This document shows, piece by piece, positions 61,742 to 64,000 of a stretch of 64,000 nt of DNA (positions are counted from its first letter, which is position 1; each line of letters begins with the position of its first letter). Origin of the DNA: Novosphingobium sp. JCM 18896 (lineage in GTDB: Bacteria; Pseudomonadota; Alphaproteobacteria; Sphingomonadales; Sphingomonadaceae); NCBI RefSeq assembly GCF_025938095.1, contig NZ_JAPCZF010000002.1:372001-436000 (forward strand), in the 5' to 3' direction. Under the pieces are notes generated by a model, which searched no databases, was not told the origin of the DNA, and saw only the letters and a program-made list of their open reading frames with translations. A program made the position numbers and the translations under genes.

Positions 61742-62361
61742 CGCGTCTGCCAGGCGCTGGCGGTATTCTCCTGCCAGTCGACGCGGTGGAGCAGCGGCGT
61801 GTCGTCGTCGGCGCGCAGCGGATAGCCGAGGCACAGGTAGGCCGAGAAGCGCCAGTCGGCCGGTGCCGCGAACAGCCGCGTCATCGCATCGGGATCGAGG
61901 ATCGAGACCATGCCGAGCCCGACGTTCTCCGCGCGCGCCGCCAGCCACAAGGTGTAGACCGCCATGGCGGTCGACTGTTCGAGCGTCTCGGGCATCGACT
62001 GCCGCCCGAGCCCGTCACCCGCGTCGGGATCGAGCGCGGTGAACACCGCGAGCTGCAACGGCGCGGTGTCGAGCCCGGCGAGGACCAGCCGCTCGTACTC
62101 GGCCCGGCGTTCGTCGTAGACCGCCGCCGCCTCGGCATTCGTCACGGCGAACTGCGCGCGCACCTGGGCACGCAGTCCCCCGTCCTCGACCCGGATCACC
62201 CGCCAGGGCCGCGAATTGCCGACCGAGGGCGACAGTTCCATCGCCGCGTGCAGCCGCGCGATCAGATCTTCCGCCACCGGCCGCGGCTGGAACTCGCGCA
62301 CGTCGCGCCGCCAGGCGAGCAGGCGGTGGAGCACTTCGCGATCGGACGGGGTGAACTGCAT
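61738..62361 (-). CDS. bluB: 5,6-Dimethylbenzimidazole synthase BluB
   Basis: A 207-residue flavin-dependent nitroreductase-fold enzyme. 'WRRDVREFQPRPVAEDLIAR', 'AMELSPSVGNSRPWRVIRV', 'GLGRQSMPETLEQST' and 'GLGMVSILDPDAM' match BluB, which splits FMNH2 with O2 to make the lower ligand of vitamin B12. A generic nitroreductase is the less likely alternative. No other cobalamin gene is nearby. It is convergent with glnD, overlapping by four bases. Confidence 0.85.
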   Translation of the reverse strand: MQFTPSDREVLHRLLAWRRDVREFQPRPVAEDLIARLHAAMELSPSVGNSRPWRVIRVEDGGLRAQVRAQFAVTNAEAAAVYDERRAEYERLVLAGLDTAPLQLAVFTALDPDAGDGLGRQSMPETLEQSTAMAVYTLWLAARAENVGLGMVSILDPDAMTRLFAAPADWRFSAYLCLGYPLRADDDTPLLHRVDWQENTASAWQTR

Positions 62362-62442
62362 CGCGATCCCTCAACGCGCTTCGCCGCGGCCTGCCAAGCG
62401 AAATCGCGCGGAACACCGCGACGTTCCCGCCATTATCCTCGC

Positions 62443-62994
62443 ATGACGCGCGTGCTCTTCTGGCAGCGGATCGATCTGCCCGGTCTCGAACGGCTCGAAC
62501 TTTCGGCGGAGCCCGAGGGAATCACCGCGCGATCGACGGTGCTCTGCCAGGGCGAAGGCGGGTTTCGCCTCGATCACGTCTGGCAGCTTTCCCCCGATTG
62601 GCGCGCGCTGTCGGTCGCCGTCGAGCGCTGGGATGCGCAAGGGCACGGTCGGCTGCTGCTCGAACGCACGGACGACGGCTGGCGCGTCGACGGCTTGCCG
62701 CGCCCCGATCTCGACGGCGCCGAGGAACCCGACCTTTCGGTCACGCCGTTCTGCAACAGCTTCCCGATCCGCCGCTTGCCCGAAGGGCCAGGCGCCAGCC
62801 TGACGCTCGACACGGCCTTCATCGACGGGCCGGCGCTCACCGTCGCGCGCTCGCGCCAGCGCTACCACCGACAGGGCCCGGGACGCTGCCGTTATGTCGA
62901 TCTCGGGCTGTCGGCGGGCTTCGAGGCCGATCTCCAAATCGACGACGACGGCTTGGTGCTCCGCTACGAGCACCTGTTCGAACGCCTGGACTAA
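62443..62994 (+). CDS. Putative glycolipid-binding family protein
   Basis: A 183-residue beta-rich protein: 'TRVLFWQRIDLPGLERLELS', 'DGWRVDGLPRPDLDGAEEPD' and 'DLSVTPFCNSFPIRRLP' match the putative glycolipid-binding family (PA1994-like). The fold resembles lipoprotein-localisation proteins. The role is unproven. Its end overlaps gltX by four bases. Confidence 0.78.
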   Translation: MTRVLFWQRIDLPGLERLELSAEPEGITARSTVLCQGEGGFRLDHVWQLSPDWRALSVAVERWDAQGHGRLLLERTDDGWRVDGLPRPDLDGAEEPDLSVTPFCNSFPIRRLPEGPGASLTLDTAFIDGPALTVARSRQRYHRQGPGRCRYVDLGLSAGFEADLQIDDDGLVLRYEHLFERLD

Positions 62995-64000
62995 GCCGAA
63001 GCGGCGCTCCGCAAGCGTGCGACGGCCACGTCGCGCCCGATCAGCGGCAGCAGCGCGGCCATGTCGGGTCCGTGATCACGCCCGGTCAGCGCCTGGCGCA
63101 GCGGCAGGAACAGCGGCTTGCCCTTGCGGCCCGTGGCTTGCTTGAGTTCGCCGGTCAGCTCCTGCCAAACGCTATCGCTCCACGGCACGGCGGCGAGCGT
63201 ATCGGCCGCGAGTTCGAGATAGCCCTGGGTCTCGCCGTCGAAGGCCGGCGCATCGACGGCACCGGTGACGATCTGCCACCATTCGGCCGCCTCGCCGATA
63301 TGCGCGAGGTTCGGGCGGATCGCGTCCCACCCGGCTTCGCTCATGCCTTCGGGCAGAAGGTGCGCGACGCGGGCGAAAGGCAGGTCGTGAACCACCGCGG
63401 CGTTGATCCGCTGCAGCTCGGCCTCGTCGAAACGCGCTGGCGCGCGGCCGAAGCGCGAGAGGTCGAAGCTCGCCGCCAGCGCCGCCGCGTCGAGCGCGGG
63501 ATCGACCGGATCGGACGTGCCCAGCCGCGCGAGCAGCGCGATCAGCGCCTCGGGCTCGATCCCGGCCTCGCGCAGTTCGGCCATGCCCAGCGAGCCGAGT
63601 CGCTTCGACAGCTTGCCCTCGGTGCCGACGAGCAGCGCGGTATGGCTGAAGTTCGGCGCCGGCGCGCCAAGCGCGGCGAACATCTGCAGCTGGACCGCGG
63701 TGTTCGAGACGTGATCCTCACCGCGCAGCACGTCGGTGACGCCCATGGCGACGTCGTCGATCGCCGAGGGCAGCATGTAGAGCCACGAATCGTCGGCGCG
63801 GCGGACGACCGGATCGCTCATCTGCCGCGGATCGAAATGCTGCGGCCCGCGCACGCCGTCGGTCCATTCGATGGATTGCTCGTGATCGAGCAGGAAGCGC
63901 CAGTGCGGCCGCTCGCCGCCGGCCCACTTGGCGGCGTGGTCGGCCTCGGTCAGCTTCAGCGCGGCGCGATCGTAGATCGGCGGCAGGCCGCGACCGAGCA
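62991..64000 (-). CDS. gltX: Glutamyl-tRNA synthetase, 5' part beyond the window
   Basis: About 335 C-terminal residues are visible. The class I signature 'GKLSKRLGSLGM' (KMSKS-type) and 'VTDVLRGEDHVSNTAVQLQM' are typical of GltX. The N-terminal HIGH motif lies past position 64000, so the gene is cut by the window edge, not broken. The enzyme charges tRNA-Glu. It overlaps the convergent gene by four bases. Confidence 0.93.
   Translation of the reverse strand, partial: LGRGLPPIYDRAALKLTEADHAAKWAGGERPHWRFLLDHEQSIEWTDGVRGPQHFDPRQMSDPVVRRADDSWLYMLPSAIDDVAMGVTDVLRGEDHVSNTAVQLQMFAALGAPAPNFSHTALLVGTEGKLSKRLGSLGMAELREAGIEPEALIALLARLGTSDPVDPALDAAALAASFDLSRFGRAPARFDEAELQRINAAVVHDLPFARVAHLLPEGMSEAGWDAIRPNLAHIGEAAEWWQIVTGAVDAPAFDGETQGYLELAADTLAAVPWSDSVWQELTGELKQATGRKGKPLFLPLRQALTGRDHGPDMAALLPLIGRDVAVARLRSAASA

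Overview
The window is GC-rich chromosomal DNA of an alphaproteobacterium, most likely a member of the Sphingomonadales (Novosphingobium/Sphingomonas type). This is inferred from the gene set (UrcA-family protein, TonB-dependent receptor, small sphingomonad-type proteins), the alphaproteobacterial layout of the cbb3 oxidase genes, and many short palindromic intergenic repeats typical of that group. No prophage, insertion sequence, CRISPR array or rRNA is visible. There is one tRNA gene (Leu, anticodon CAG).

Positions 1-11.4 kb form a micro-oxic respiration block. It holds a FixJ response regulator, a small unknown gene, an FNR-type regulator with four N-terminal cysteines, hemN (oxygen-independent haem synthesis), and then, read right to left, ccoN-O-Q-P-G-H-I-S plus a 70-codon unknown gene. 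An FNR box lies in front of ccoN.

Positions 11.5-21.1 kb look like an extension of the same regulon. FNR-type boxes (TTGAT-N4-ATCAA or close variants) lie before ompW, before an amidohydrolase and, divergently, a Baeyer-Villiger type monooxygenase, before a TauD-type dioxygenase that is followed by a Rieske oxygenase, and between a truncated haemoglobin and a sterol-desaturase-like hydroxylase. Two intergenic stretches here look like small RNAs on the minus strand. The better one (15028-15133) sits next to a perfect FNR box, has nested stems exposing an anti-Shine-Dalgarno loop, and ends in a strong terminator.

Positions 21.1-28.6 kb carry the prkA-yeaH-spoVR stress operon and a divergent thioredoxin-reductase-like flavoprotein with a UBP zinc-finger partner. 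Positions 29-34.3 kb carry msrC, a SleB-type cell-wall hydrolase, a nitrobindin-like protein, tRNA-Leu, a GlsB-like membrane protein and a membrane glycosyltransferase. Positions 34.4-42.2 kb carry an SDR/SRPBCC/SDR operon, nadB, an ABC ATPase, a CHCC zinc-finger protein, tldD, a secreted small protein and a TetR regulator with its own palindrome. Positions 42.3-48.2 kb carry a TonB receptor, a DUF924 protein, a DoxX-like protein, an Hsp70 relative and a VapBC-type toxin-antitoxin pair with a clear promoter and operator.

Positions 48.2-64 kb are mostly housekeeping: guaA, gyrB, a GNAT protein, a 5'-nucleotidase, midA, lgt, an acyl-CoA synthetase-like gene, glnD, bluB, a putative glycolipid-binding protein, and gltX running off the right edge. 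Between guaA and gyrB lies a 600-base AT-richer, palindrome-dense stretch with a 26-codon ORF, a folded region and a strong terminator.
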